Positions 9,152 to 16,784 of a DNA stretch of 64,000 nucleotides are shown here, in pieces. A model generated the notes under the pieces. It saw nothing but the letters and a program-made list of their open reading frames with translations. It had not been told where the DNA came from and made no database searches. Origin of the DNA: Treponema sp. (GTDB lineage Bacteria > Spirochaetota > Spirochaetia > Treponematales > Treponemataceae); the NCBI GenBank assembly GCA_017935745.1, contig JAGBGX010000011.1:16060-80059 (forward strand), given 5' to 3'. Within the stretch, counting starts at the first letter, position 1; each line of letters begins with the position of its first letter. Both the position numbers and the translations under genes were made by a program.

Positions 9152-10423
9152 ATGATTAAGACAGTAAAAGACGTTGATTTGAAGGGAAAGCGCATTATTA
9201 TGCGCGTTGATTTCAACGTTCCGATGAAGGACGGTGTGGTGCAGGACGACACGCGCATCATGGCGGCTCTTCCTACCATAAAATACATTCTTGAGCAGAA
9301 GCCGCGCAGCCTTGTGCTGATGAGCCACCTCGGCGACCCGAAAAAGGACGTGAAGAAGGCGCAGGAAAAGGCCGAGAAAGCCGGAAAGACATGGACTGAT
9401 GCCGACGCGGAGAAATTCATCAGCGGAAAGAACCGCATGAAGCCGGTCGTCGAGTATTTTGCTTCAAAGCTCGGAACGCCGGTTACGTTCCTGCCGGACG
9501 CGCTCGGACAGAAGGCTGCGATTGACGCGCTTCCTGAGGGTGCTGTCGCGATGCTTGAGAATGTCCGCTTCCACAAGGAAGAAACGTCGAAGGACGCTGC
9601 GGAGCGCGACGTGATGGCGAAGGAGCTTGCGTCCTACGGCGACATTTTCGTGAACGACGCGTTCGGAACGGCGCACCGCGACCAGGCTTCCACCGCCTCA
9701 ATCGCGAAATTCATGCCGGTTCCGTCTGTTGGCGGCTTCCTGATGGAAAAGGAAGTGAAATATATTCAGCCGATGGTCGAGAATCCGCCCAAGCCGCAGG
9801 TTGCCATTATCGGCGGCGCGAAAGTTTCCTCAAAAATCGCCGTGCTTGAGTCGCTTCTGAAGAACGCGTCCGCGCTTGTGATTGGCGGCGGAATGGCGTA
9901 CACGTTCCTCAAGGCGCAGGGACACAAAGTCGGAAAGTCGCTCGTCGAGGACGATTTTATCGACACGGCGAAAAAGCTGCTTTCTGACGCGGAGGCGCGG
10001 GGCGTGAAAATCGTTCTTCCCGTTGACCACGTGGGCGCGGAGGAATTCAGCCCGGACGCGAAGCCCGTCGCCGTTGACGGAACGGACATTCCGGACAATT
10101 TGATGGCGATGGACGTGGGACCGAAGACAATCGAGGAATACAAAGCCGTGCTTTCGACTGCGAAGTCAATCGTCTGGAACGGACCGGTGGGCGTGTTCGA
10201 GTTCGACGCGTTCGCAAAGGGAACGGAAGCTGTCGCCCGCCTTGTTGCGGAGGCGACCGGACGCGGCGCGATGACTGTCGTGGGCGGCGGAGACTCTGTC
10301 GCGGCGGTGAACAAATTCCACCTTGCCGACAAGATGAGCCACGTTTCCACCGGCGGCGGCGCGTCCCTTGAATTCCTCGAGGGAAAGACGCTCCCGGGAA
10401 TCGCGATTCTTGCGACGAAATAG
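9152..10423 (+). CDS. pgk: Phosphoglycerate kinase
   Basis: Glycolytic enzyme converting 1,3-bisphosphoglycerate and ADP to 3-phosphoglycerate and ATP. About 423 residues; contains the family signatures [11 protein letters not shown] near the N-terminus, the nucleotide-binding [11 protein letters not shown] and the C-terminal [12 protein letters not shown] Lys-rich insertion after MSHLGDPKK (around residues 63-95) lengthens the N-domain. GGAGG at 9139-9143 fixes the start at ATG 9152 rather than the upstream in-frame ATG at 9134. Codon use is visibly more biased than in neighbours (mostly GCG, GCC, CGC and AAG), as expected for a highly expressed gene. It has its own promoter and terminator and appears monocistronic. 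Confidence 0.97.
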   Translation: MIKTVKDVDLKGKRIIMRVDFNVPMKDGVVQDDTRIMAALPTIKYILEQKPRSLVLMSHLGDPKKDVKKAQEKAEKAGKTWTDADAEKFISGKNRMKPVVEYFASKLGTPVTFLPDALGQKAAIDALPEGAVAMLENVRFHKEETSKDAAERDVMAKELASYGDIFVNDAFGTAHRDQASTASIAKFMPVPSVGGFLMEKEVKYIQPMVENPPKPQVAIIGGAKVSSKIAVLESLLKNASALVIGGGMAYTFLKAQGHKVGKSLVEDDFIDTAKKLLSDAEARGVKIVLPVDHVGAEEFSPDAKPVAVDGTDIPDNLMAMDVGPKTIEEYKAVLSTAKSIVWNGPVGVFEFDAFAKGTEAVARLVAEATGRGAMTVVGGGDSVAAVNKFHLADKMSHVSTGGGASLEFLEGKTLPGIAILATK

Positions 10424-10442
10424 AATCCGTTTTCAGGCGGCT

Positions 10443-10479
10443 GCGTCCGGCTTTTCCGGCCGGGCGCGGATATGTTTTT
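10443..10479 (+). terminator. Rho-independent terminator of pgk
   Basis: A 9-bp GC-rich stem pairs 10443-10451 with 10459-10467 (one G-U pair) around a TTTTCCG loop. A T-rich stretch follows at 10471-10479. Confidence 0.6.
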
Positions 10480-10489
10480 GGAGTTCTCT

Positions 10490-10945
10490 TTGGTTACGGT
10501 ACGGAAAGCAGCCGCTGCTGACATGCAAGCCCTCATGTCCTTGCGGCTTGAAATGCTCAAAGCGGTGAACGGGCTTTCTGACGGCTATCAGTTTGACAGC
10601 AGTTTTGTTGAATGCGCCAGGCTGTATTTTCTGAACGGAAACCAGACAACGGTGCTTGCTCTGGACGAAGACAATGTTCCGGTCGGCTGCTCCTCGGTTT
10701 CTTATATTGAAGTCATGCCGACGTTTGACCATCCGCTTGGAAAGCGTGCCCATATCATGAATGTCTGGGTGAAGCCCCGGTTCCGGCGTCAGGGAATTGC
10801 GCTGCGGATGGTACGTGCCCTGATAAAAGAGGCGGCAGAAAAACGCTGCACTGAAATCAGCCTTGACGCGACAGAATGCGGCCGTCCGCTGTATGAAAAA
10901 ATCGGTTTTAAAGGCAGTGAAAGCTGCATGGTGCTTTCCGTTTAG
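10490..10945 (+). CDS. GNAT-family N-acetyltransferase
   Basis: About 151 residues with a GNAT fold. The central strand (HIMNVWVKPRFRRQGIALRMV) carries the acetyl-CoA pyrophosphate loop RRQGIA, and the C-terminal PLYEKIGFKG is the usual terminal motif. The substrate is unknown. I prefer the TTG start at 10490: GGAG at 10480-10483 is correctly spaced and the protein then begins with a typical beta-strand. The ATG at 10472 lies inside the pgk terminator. No obvious operon partner; the RlmI-like gene begins 58 bp downstream. Confidence 0.8.
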   Translation: MVTVRKAAAADMQALMSLRLEMLKAVNGLSDGYQFDSSFVECARLYFLNGNQTTVLALDEDNVPVGCSSVSYIEVMPTFDHPLGKRAHIMNVWVKPRFRRQGIALRMVRALIKEAAEKRCTEISLDATECGRPLYEKIGFKGSESCMVLSV

Positions 10946-11003
10946 ATGAAGCTGCGGTGCATTTTTTTGCGGAAAAACGGAAGCTTTCGCTTGGGAGAAA
11001 AAA

Positions 11004-12251
11004 ATGAATGAAAACATACGGGTGCTTTTAAAGCCCGGGGAAGAAAAGGAAATTTCACAGGGATTTCCGTGGGTATATGACAATGAGATTGCGCTTGTCA
11101 AATTTCCTTCAAAAGAAGGAATCAAGACGGTTCCCTTTGCGGAGTGCAGCACAGAGGACGGAGCCGTTGTGGAAGTCTTTGCGTCTTCGGGCCGTTTTTT
11201 AGGAAGCGGAGTCATAAACAGGAAGTCAAAAATAACAGTGCGGATGATTGGAAGCATCCATGCTGATCAGATTCTTGCAGACACAAAGAATTTCTGGTCA
11301 AAAAGAGTCCATGATGCCGTAAATATCAGGCGGCTGTTTTTCAGCGAAACTGACAGCTGCCGTCTTGTGTTCGGGGAGGCTGACTTTATTCCGGGGCTTA
11401 TCGCTGAAAAGTATGTTTCCCAGGGAAAAGTCTATCTTGTTGTCCAGTTTCTTGCCCTTGCCTGCGAAGTCTTCCGCGCTGACATTCTTGGCGCTTTGAA
11501 AAACGCTGTTTCCCCCGACTTTATATATGAGCGCAGCGATGCCGATGTCCGCACAAAGGAAGGGCTTGAGCAGACGTCAGGCTGGCTCGGGCGCAGCGGA
11601 AGCGAAGTGATTCAGATTGAAGAAAACGGCGTGAAGCTGCTTGTTGATATTGCGCACGGACAGAAAACAGGCTTTTTTCTTGATCAGAAGCATAACAGGA
11701 GCATCATCAGGCGGTTCTGCCGCGGAAAAAAAGTTCTTGATGCATTTTCACATACGGGCGCATTCGGACTGAACGCAGCGGCAGAAGGCGCCCGCCAGGT
11801 TGTATGCGCGGACAGCTCTCAGGAAGCTGTCGATATGGCGGGCAAAAACAGCGCGCTTAACGGAGTCAGTGACCGGGTTTCGGCTGTGTGCGCGGATGTG
11901 TTCGCTCTTTTGAAGCAGTATGAAGCTGACGGTGAAAAATTCGATGTCATCATTCTTGATCCTCCTGCATTTACAAAAAAAGCGAAGGCGATTGAAAAGG
12001 CATACGGAGGCTACAAGGAAATCAACTTGCGGGCGATGAGGCTCTTAAATGAAGGCGGAATTCTCGTCACCTGCTCCTGCTCCCAGTACTTTGACGAAAA
12101 CACATTTTATTCAATGATAATGCATGCGGCCTGTGACAGCCACAGGCGGGTTCAGGTTCTGCAAAAGCTCGGAGCTGCACCTGACCATCCAGTCCTGCTC
12201 GGCTATCCGAAAAGCGGCTACCTGAAGTGCGCGGTGTGCCGGGTGCTGTAA
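11004..12251 (+). CDS. Class I rRNA (cytosine-C5) methyltransferase, RlmI-like
   Basis: 415 residues combining an N-terminal PUA-like RNA-binding domain and a central RlmI-type beta domain with a C-terminal SAM-dependent methyltransferase fold. The SAM-binding motif I is LDAFSHTGAFGLNAA; motif IV FDVIILDPPAFTKK and the catalytic-loop CSCSQY follow. In E. coli RlmI makes m5C1962 in 23S rRNA; the same site is likely here, though the exact position is inferred. GGGAG upstream supports ATG 11004. Only 6 bp separate it from miaA, so the two are probably co-transcribed, giving a small RNA-modification operon. Confidence 0.9.
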   Translation: MNENIRVLLKPGEEKEISQGFPWVYDNEIALVKFPSKEGIKTVPFAECSTEDGAVVEVFASSGRFLGSGVINRKSKITVRMIGSIHADQILADTKNFWSKRVHDAVNIRRLFFSETDSCRLVFGEADFIPGLIAEKYVSQGKVYLVVQFLALACEVFRADILGALKNAVSPDFIYERSDADVRTKEGLEQTSGWLGRSGSEVIQIEENGVKLLVDIAHGQKTGFFLDQKHNRSIIRRFCRGKKVLDAFSHTGAFGLNAAAEGARQVVCADSSQEAVDMAGKNSALNGVSDRVSAVCADVFALLKQYEADGEKFDVIILDPPAFTKKAKAIEKAYGGYKEINLRAMRLLNEGGILVTCSCSQYFDENTFYSMIMHAACDSHRRVQVLQKLGAAPDHPVLLGYPKSGYLKCAVCRVL

Positions 12252-12257
12252 GCGCGT

Positions 12258-13253
12258 ATGCAGACAGACTGCTGTAACTGCGTAGTTTTGCTGGGGCCGA
12301 CTGCTGCCGGAAAAACTTCGCTTGCGGTACGCCTTGCGGACCGCTTCGGTTGGGACATCATTTCTGCGGACTCACGGCAGGTGTACAAAGGCCTTGACCT
12401 TGGGAGCGGAAAGGATCTGGACGAATACAATGCGGGCGGAAGGCAGGTTCCGTATCATCTGATTGACATTGCGACGCTTCACAGCGAATACAATGTCTTT
12501 TGCTTTCAGCAGGATTTTTACCGGCTTTTCAGCCAGTTTCAGTCCCAGGGCAAAATGCCGTTTGCTGTGGGCGGAAGCGGCATGTACGCTGATTCTGTCA
12601 TCCGCGGATACGAGCTGCTTCCTGTTCCTGAGAATCCCCGGCAGAAGCAGGAGCTTGAGTCTCATCCGCTGGAAGAGCTTGGCGCGATGCTTTTACAGCT
12701 CAAGCCGGATCTTCATAACAGAAGCGATCTTGCGGACAAAGCGCGTGTCATAAAGGCCTTGCAGATTGAGCTGTACAAAATCAGCCCTGAAGGAAAAAAG
12801 CTCAGGGAAACTCTTTGCTCCCGGCCGGACATACGTCCGCTTGTCATCGGAGTGACGCTTGAGCGGAGCCAGCTGTACAGGAACATAGAAATCAGGCTGC
12901 GCGAAAGGCTCGGCAAGGGGCTGATTGAAGAAGTGCGGCAGCTGCATGCTGAATTTCCGTGGGAGCGCCTTGAAAAGCTCGGGCTTGAGTACCGGTATGT
13001 GAGCCTGTACCTTGAAGGAAAAATACAGTCCCGGGAGGAAATGGAGCGCCTTTTGTGCCGCGCTATCAGGCAGTTTGCAAAGCGGCAGGAGACCTGGTTC
13101 CGCGGAATGGAGCGCAAGGGTGTGGACATACACTGGCTTCCGCGCGAAGGCGGCAGTGAAGCCAGGTTCCGCTCAGCAGTAAGGCTGATAGAATCTTCTG
13201 TGCATCCTAGGCATTTGCGGCAAGCTTTGCAGCCGACTCCTCTATCTTTGTAA
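12258..13253 (+). CDS. miaA: tRNA dimethylallyltransferase
   Basis: Transfers dimethylallyl from DMAPP to A37 of tRNAs reading UNN codons. 331 residues, normal length. The P-loop GPTAAGKTS is at residues 13-21 and the family-specific ISADSRQVYKGLDLGSGK follows. The conserved QRPxR-type region is less clear, but the remainder aligns with MiaA throughout. Located 6 bp after the RlmI-like gene. Its last 47 bp are overlapped on the opposite strand by the end of a small gene (13207-13428). Confidence 0.95.
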   Translation: MQTDCCNCVVLLGPTAAGKTSLAVRLADRFGWDIISADSRQVYKGLDLGSGKDLDEYNAGGRQVPYHLIDIATLHSEYNVFCFQQDFYRLFSQFQSQGKMPFAVGGSGMYADSVIRGYELLPVPENPRQKQELESHPLEELGAMLLQLKPDLHNRSDLADKARVIKALQIELYKISPEGKKLRETLCSRPDIRPLVIGVTLERSQLYRNIEIRLRERLGKGLIEEVRQLHAEFPWERLEKLGLEYRYVSLYLEGKIQSREEMERLLCRAIRQFAKRQETWFRGMERKGVDIHWLPREGGSEARFRSAVRLIESSVHPRHLRQALQPTPLSL

Positions 13254-13428
13254 GATAGCCTGTCCTGATGCAGGAGTCAAAAAGCGAGCGGGAGATGAAG
13301 TCCGTTGTAACTTCGTCATATCCATCCTTGTCACGGACAATGCGCACAGCATATCCGTCTTCGGTTTCACGCAGGACTGTCAGGTAGTCGTTTGCGCTTC
13401 CTATGCTTTTAAGCGTGTAGTAAGCCAT
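13207..13428 (-). CDS. Small conserved-looking protein of unknown function (73 aa)
   Basis: The reverse strand encodes 73 residues beginning MAYYTLKSIGSANDYLTVLR. AGAGGT lies 7 bases upstream of the ATG at 13428. Composition is protein-like: alternating charged and hydrophobic residues, with a beta-strand-rich first half and a helical C-terminus ending in Ala-rich sequence. There is no signal peptide or membrane segment, and I recognise no family. A reading-frame extension to 13554 is open but has Cys-rich, implausible sequence, so the ATG with the ribosome-binding site is preferred. Its 3' end overlaps the 3' end of miaA by 47 bp in convergent orientation, so the two transcripts could pair. 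Confidence 0.65.
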   Translation of the reverse strand: MAYYTLKSIGSANDYLTVLRETEDGYAVRIVRDKDGYDEVTTDFISRSLFDSCIRTGYLTKIEESAAKLAANA

Positions 13429-13622
13429 GAAAAGTACCTCTGAAAGTAATGTTCTTAAAATACATTTGCATATCCGCGCAGGCGGTGCAAATTCACAGCA
13501 GCATAAGCAGTCCGGCTTCACAAAATCTGAAGCCTGCTGAAAACAGCTGCTCACGGAAAACAGCCGTTTATACTATTTTCGGAACAAACGGCTCTTGTTT
13601 TAGCTTTTTTACAGGAGATTGT

Positions 13623-14375
13623 ATGATTTTGTGCGATGCCCATCTCCATGCGTCTCAGTGCCGTCCCTTTGAGATTGCGGCCCTGTGCTGTTCCTGCGCC
13701 CATTCGCCCCGGGAATTCCTTGAGCAGGAGAGAATCGCGTCTGAGCATCCGGGCAGCATTGTCTGTGCGTTCGGACTGCATCCGCAGGAGCCTGCCATGG
13801 AAAACGCCGCCTTTTTAGAGTCCCTGCTGCGCGAAAAGCGGATTTCTGCCGTTGGAGAGGCCGGATTTGACTTTTTTACGGCGCATCTCAGGCAGACGGA
13901 AAAAGAGCAGCGGGAAGCCTTTCAGACGTGCCTTGAGCTTGCTCTGGCGTATCAGGTTCCGCTTGTCATTCATGACAGAAAGGCCCTTGACAGTCTGTTT
14001 CCGTATGCTTTTCAGCTGAAGAAGCTTCCTGCTGTTATTTTCCACTCGTTTGCGTTCGGCCCGCAGGAAGCGCGTTCGCTTTTGCGCAAGGGCATAAACT
14101 GCTTTTTTTCCTTCGGAAGCCCGCTGCTTGCCGGAAGCAGAAAAGCCGCCGCCTGCGTCAGGGAGCTTCCTTTGGACATGCTTCTTTTGGAAACTGACGC
14201 TCCGTACCAGTCCCTGCGCCGCGGGCAGCCTTCTTCTCCTTCACTGATAGCCGCCGTCTATGAAAAAGCAGCGCAGATCCGCGGTTCCCGGCCGGAAGAA
14301 ATCAGTTCCGGACTGCACAGTTCCTTTCTGCGCGCCTTCAAAAAAATAGCAGATAATTCAGACTGCCATAATTGA
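13623..14375 (+). CDS. tatD: TatD-family metal-dependent hydrolase (DNase)
   Basis: Amidohydrolase-fold nuclease of about 250 residues. Metal ligands are recognisable: DxHxH at residues 5-9 (CDAHLH), GEAGFD, the two later histidines (VIHDRKA and VIFHSF), and the C-terminal ETDAPYQS. The DNase activity of TatD proteins is known for E. coli; several paralogues exist in most genomes, so assignment is at family level. AGGAG at 13613 points to ATG 13623; in-frame codons back to 13449 encode nothing family-like. The 195 bp upstream, between the divergent small gene and tatD, must hold promoters for both. Confidence 0.88.
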   Translation: MILCDAHLHASQCRPFEIAALCCSCAHSPREFLEQERIASEHPGSIVCAFGLHPQEPAMENAAFLESLLREKRISAVGEAGFDFFTAHLRQTEKEQREAFQTCLELALAYQVPLVIHDRKALDSLFPYAFQLKKLPAVIFHSFAFGPQEARSLLRKGINCFFSFGSPLLAGSRKAAACVRELPLDMLLLETDAPYQSLRRGQPSSPSLIAAVYEKAAQIRGSRPEEISSGLHSSFLRAFKKIADNSDCHN

Positions 14376-14400
14376 CCTAATAAAAATATTTTTGTATTAT
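14372..14400 (+). promoter_or_regulatory. Predicted sigma-70 promoter of secG
   Basis: TTGACC at 14372-14377 and TATTAT at 14395-14400 are 17 bp apart in A/T-rich DNA; start predicted near 14407. It overlaps the end of tatD. Confidence 0.7.
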
Positions 14401-14447
14401 AGATGAACATAGAAAATAAACGGCACAGCCGGCCTTTGGAGTGGAAA

Positions 14448-14780
14448 ATGGGTGTTGTAAAGACAGTGCTTCTTGTTGCGTTTGTGATTATTTGCGTTCT
14501 TTTGATTTTGCTTGTTCTTGTTCAGAATGAAGATACTAACGGCATGGGAAGCGTCTTCGGAGGCGGACAGTCTGCGGCGTTCGGCGCGCGTTCTGCAAGC
14601 GTCCTCACAAAGACGACCGGAGTGCTTGCGGGACTTTTCTTTGTCATTGCCTTTGGACTTTCACTGCTGAACAAGGCTCCGGCAAAGGAGGACTTGTCTT
14701 CCTCTGTAAAGGAAATTCAGGGAGAAGCTCCTTCTGCTCCTGAGTCAGGAAGCTGGCTTGAGGAAGAACTGAATCCGTAA
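14448..14780 (+). CDS. secG: Protein-export membrane protein SecG
   Basis: Small subunit of the SecYEG translocon, about 110 residues. Two hydrophobic segments (VVKTVLLVAFVIICVLLILL and the GVLAGLFFVIAFGLSLL region) flank the conserved Gly/Ser-rich cytoplasmic loop NGMGSVFGGGQSAAFGARSA. An acidic C-terminal tail follows, as is common in spirochaetes. The start at ATG 14448 has GGAG at 14438-14441; an in-frame ATG at 14403 would sit at the predicted transcription start and lacks a site. Confidence 0.93.
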   Translation: MGVVKTVLLVAFVIICVLLILLVLVQNEDTNGMGSVFGGGQSAAFGARSASVLTKTTGVLAGLFFVIAFGLSLLNKAPAKEDLSSSVKEIQGEAPSAPESGSWLEEELNP

Positions 14781-14940
14781 AAACAAGCGGCTGCCTCAGG
14801 CTGTTCCGGCATTTGATTCTGATGCGGGAGGCGGCCTGTGCAGTACGAAAAACTGCTGCTTCCTGTTTTCAGCAGGACAGTAAAAAGCCGGAAAATGCTG
14901 CGTGTTGCGTAAATTCCAGTCCGGCTTGTGCGGGGGATAT

Positions 14941-15396
14941 GTGTTTTTTTCAAAAGTGTTTTCTCCTAAGAGCATACTTTTAAATCTTGAAAGCGAAGAT
15001 AAGGACGAGCTGTTTGAAGAAATGGTTCAGGCGATTTATTCAGCTCATCCTGAAATAAACCGCGAGGATGCGCTCAAGGTGCTTCATGCGCGTGAAAATC
15101 AGATGAGCACGGGAATCATACACGGAATTGCGGTTCCTCACGGAACATCTGCCTCTGTAAAAGGCTGTATCGGTGCAATCGGAATCAGCCGCGGCGGAAT
15201 TGACTACAACGCCCTGGACGGAGAGCCTGTCAACCTGGTCTTTATGCTTCTGTGCGGTTCCCAGGATAACGAGCTTCATCTGGAAGTTTTAAAAAAGCTT
15301 GCGGAGCTTCTGAAGAATCCTGCATTTGCGGCAGATCTTTTTGAAAAAACGTCCGCTCAGGAAGTGTTCGATGCAATGTGCGAAGCTGAAATATGA
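14941..15396 (+). CDS. ptsN: PTS EIIA(Fru/Ntr)-type regulatory protein
   Basis: A stand-alone EIIA domain of about 150 residues. The phosphorylatable histidine is in HGIAVPHG (His67 from the chosen start), with the preceding ARENQMSTGI typical of PtsN. PtsN proteins generally regulate nitrogen, potassium or carbon metabolism through HPr-linked phosphorylation rather than transporting sugar. The start is uncertain: GTG codons at 14902, 14941 and 14956 are all in frame. 14941 gives the family-like N-terminus MFFSKVFSPKSILLNL but its GGGGGA is only 3-4 bases away. The 160 bp upstream contain several inverted repeats. Confidence 0.85.
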   Translation: MFFSKVFSPKSILLNLESEDKDELFEEMVQAIYSAHPEINREDALKVLHARENQMSTGIIHGIAVPHGTSASVKGCIGAIGISRGGIDYNALDGEPVNLVFMLLCGSQDNELHLEVLKKLAELLKNPAFAADLFEKTSAQEVFDAMCEAEI

Positions 15397-15428
15397 CCGG
15401 CTTTTTGTGCGGCTAAAGGAGATTCATA

Positions 15429-15743
15429 ATGGCAGCAGAAGAAATTGATGTTATCAAGCATCTTCTCGATGTGGAGCATGAAGCTTCCATGCTCATTCTT
15501 GATGCTCAGAAAAAGGCTGATGAAAAGATAGCTGCTGCCCGCGCTCAGTCTGAAGCGCAGTTCAAGGAGCAGTATGCTGCTGCCGTTGAGGAAATTGAGC
15601 GGAATGAAGCGGCGGCAAAGGATGAAATTGAAAAGAAACTGGCTGCTGACAGGGAGTCGTACCGCCGGCAGCTCGCTTCAAATGCAAAGGACGAACCGTC
15701 TTTCAATGCTCTTATGGATGAGATTCTTTTCGGGCGTGCATAG
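15429..15743 (+). CDS. V-type ATPase peripheral-stalk subunit (G/H type)
   Basis: 104 residues, almost entirely helical and Ala/Glu/Lys-rich, with a heptad pattern from about residue 15 to 85. This is the profile of the archaeal AhaH / bacterial NtpF-type stalk subunit that pairs with subunit E to form the peripheral stalk. Sequence identity to a named family is not strong by eye. The assignment rests on being the first gene of the V-ATPase operon, 10 bp before subunit C, and on length. AAAGGAG precedes the ATG. Confidence 0.75.
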   Translation: MAAEEIDVIKHLLDVEHEASMLILDAQKKADEKIAAARAQSEAQFKEQYAAAVEEIERNEAAAKDEIEKKLAADRESYRRQLASNAKDEPSFNALMDEILFGRA

Positions 15744-15752
15744 GAGAACTGT

Positions 15753-16784
15753 ATGGCGATGGATAAGTCGGCTGCGGATGCGTTTGTCTATGCAAAGGCA
15801 AGCGGAATGATGGCCCGGTCCTATATAGGAAAGCGGGCAAGGCAGCTTTTTTCATTTCACACGCTGCAGGAGCTGTGGGCGTTTCTCTTTAAAAAGGAAG
15901 TCCCAGTCGTTCCCGAAACACTTTTGGCAAAGGCTCTGGAAAATGAAGCCTTCAGCCGTTTTCTTTCTGAATATGAAGGGCTTGTCGGAAATTATGCACG
16001 GCCGGAACAGATTCTGCTGACGCTTCTTCACAACTTTGACTATGAAAATCTGAAGGATATTGGAGCGTCTCTCATACTTAATGAAAAGAAAATGCCTCAG
16101 GTTCATGAAATCACTCCGTTCAATATAATCCGCTATGAGAAATGGCCTGACATTGCTGCGGTTACGGCTGACGGGCCGCTTGCCTGGTACAATTCTGTTC
16201 CTGCGGTAACTGAGCAGCATCTTGTGAACTATAAGCTTGACTGCCAGTATATCCGGGAGCTGTGGAGCGCGGCAAAAAGCATCCGCTCTCCATGCCGGGA
16301 AGCGATCCTTGACCTGCTCGGGGAAAAGCTTCGGATTGACAATATTGTCTGGGCAATCCGCCTGAGGCTGTACTATTCCATGAGCAGGGAGGAAGCGCAG
16401 CCGCTTCTGGCTTATACGGATGAAAAAAAATCTGCTTCCGATGATCTTGCTTCTGATGCAGTCCAGACGCTTGGCTGGGAGCTTGACAGCTTTGAGCAGT
16501 GGAAAAAGTGGAAGTTCAGCTATCTGCTGAATCCGCATGAAGAAGGCGCTGTCTGGAATGTGGATCCGCGCTGGATTGCAAATTCCTATAAAAGTGAGTA
16601 TGTCCGCAAGGCATATAAGCTTTTTCATAAGTATCCGTTCACCGTCTGTCCGCTTGTCTGCTGGTTTGTTATAAAGCGGAATGAGCTTGATTATATCCGC
16701 ACGGCATCGGAAAGCCTGCGGCTGAGCATCAGTTCATCCCAGGCTATGCAGATGGCAGGAATCCCGGAGGTAATGCATGGTTAA
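15753..16784 (+). CDS. V-type ATPase subunit C (central-stalk d-type)
   Basis: 343 residues; the V-ATPase C/AC39 (subunit d) family, the funnel-shaped adaptor linking the rotor ring to the central stalk. The N-terminal stretch (YAKASGMMARSYIGKRARQL) is a family hallmark. The rest is alpha-helical with many Tyr, Trp and Leu residues. The ATG follows GGAG and the end overlaps the next gene by 8 bp, indicating translational coupling with subunit I. Confidence 0.88.
   Translation: MAMDKSAADAFVYAKASGMMARSYIGKRARQLFSFHTLQELWAFLFKKEVPVVPETLLAKALENEAFSRFLSEYEGLVGNYARPEQILLTLLHNFDYENLKDIGASLILNEKKMPQVHEITPFNIIRYEKWPDIAAVTADGPLAWYNSVPAVTEQHLVNYKLDCQYIRELWSAAKSIRSPCREAILDLLGEKLRIDNIVWAIRLRLYYSMSREEAQPLLAYTDEKKSASDDLASDAVQTLGWELDSFEQWKKWKFSYLLNPHEEGAVWNVDPRWIANSYKSEYVRKAYKLFHKYPFTVCPLVCWFVIKRNELDYIRTASESLRLSISSSQAMQMAGIPEVMHG

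Noticed and set aside
13449..13622. N-terminal extension of TatD
   Set aside because: The DxHxH motif must sit within the first ten residues; ATG 13623 with AGGAG fits.
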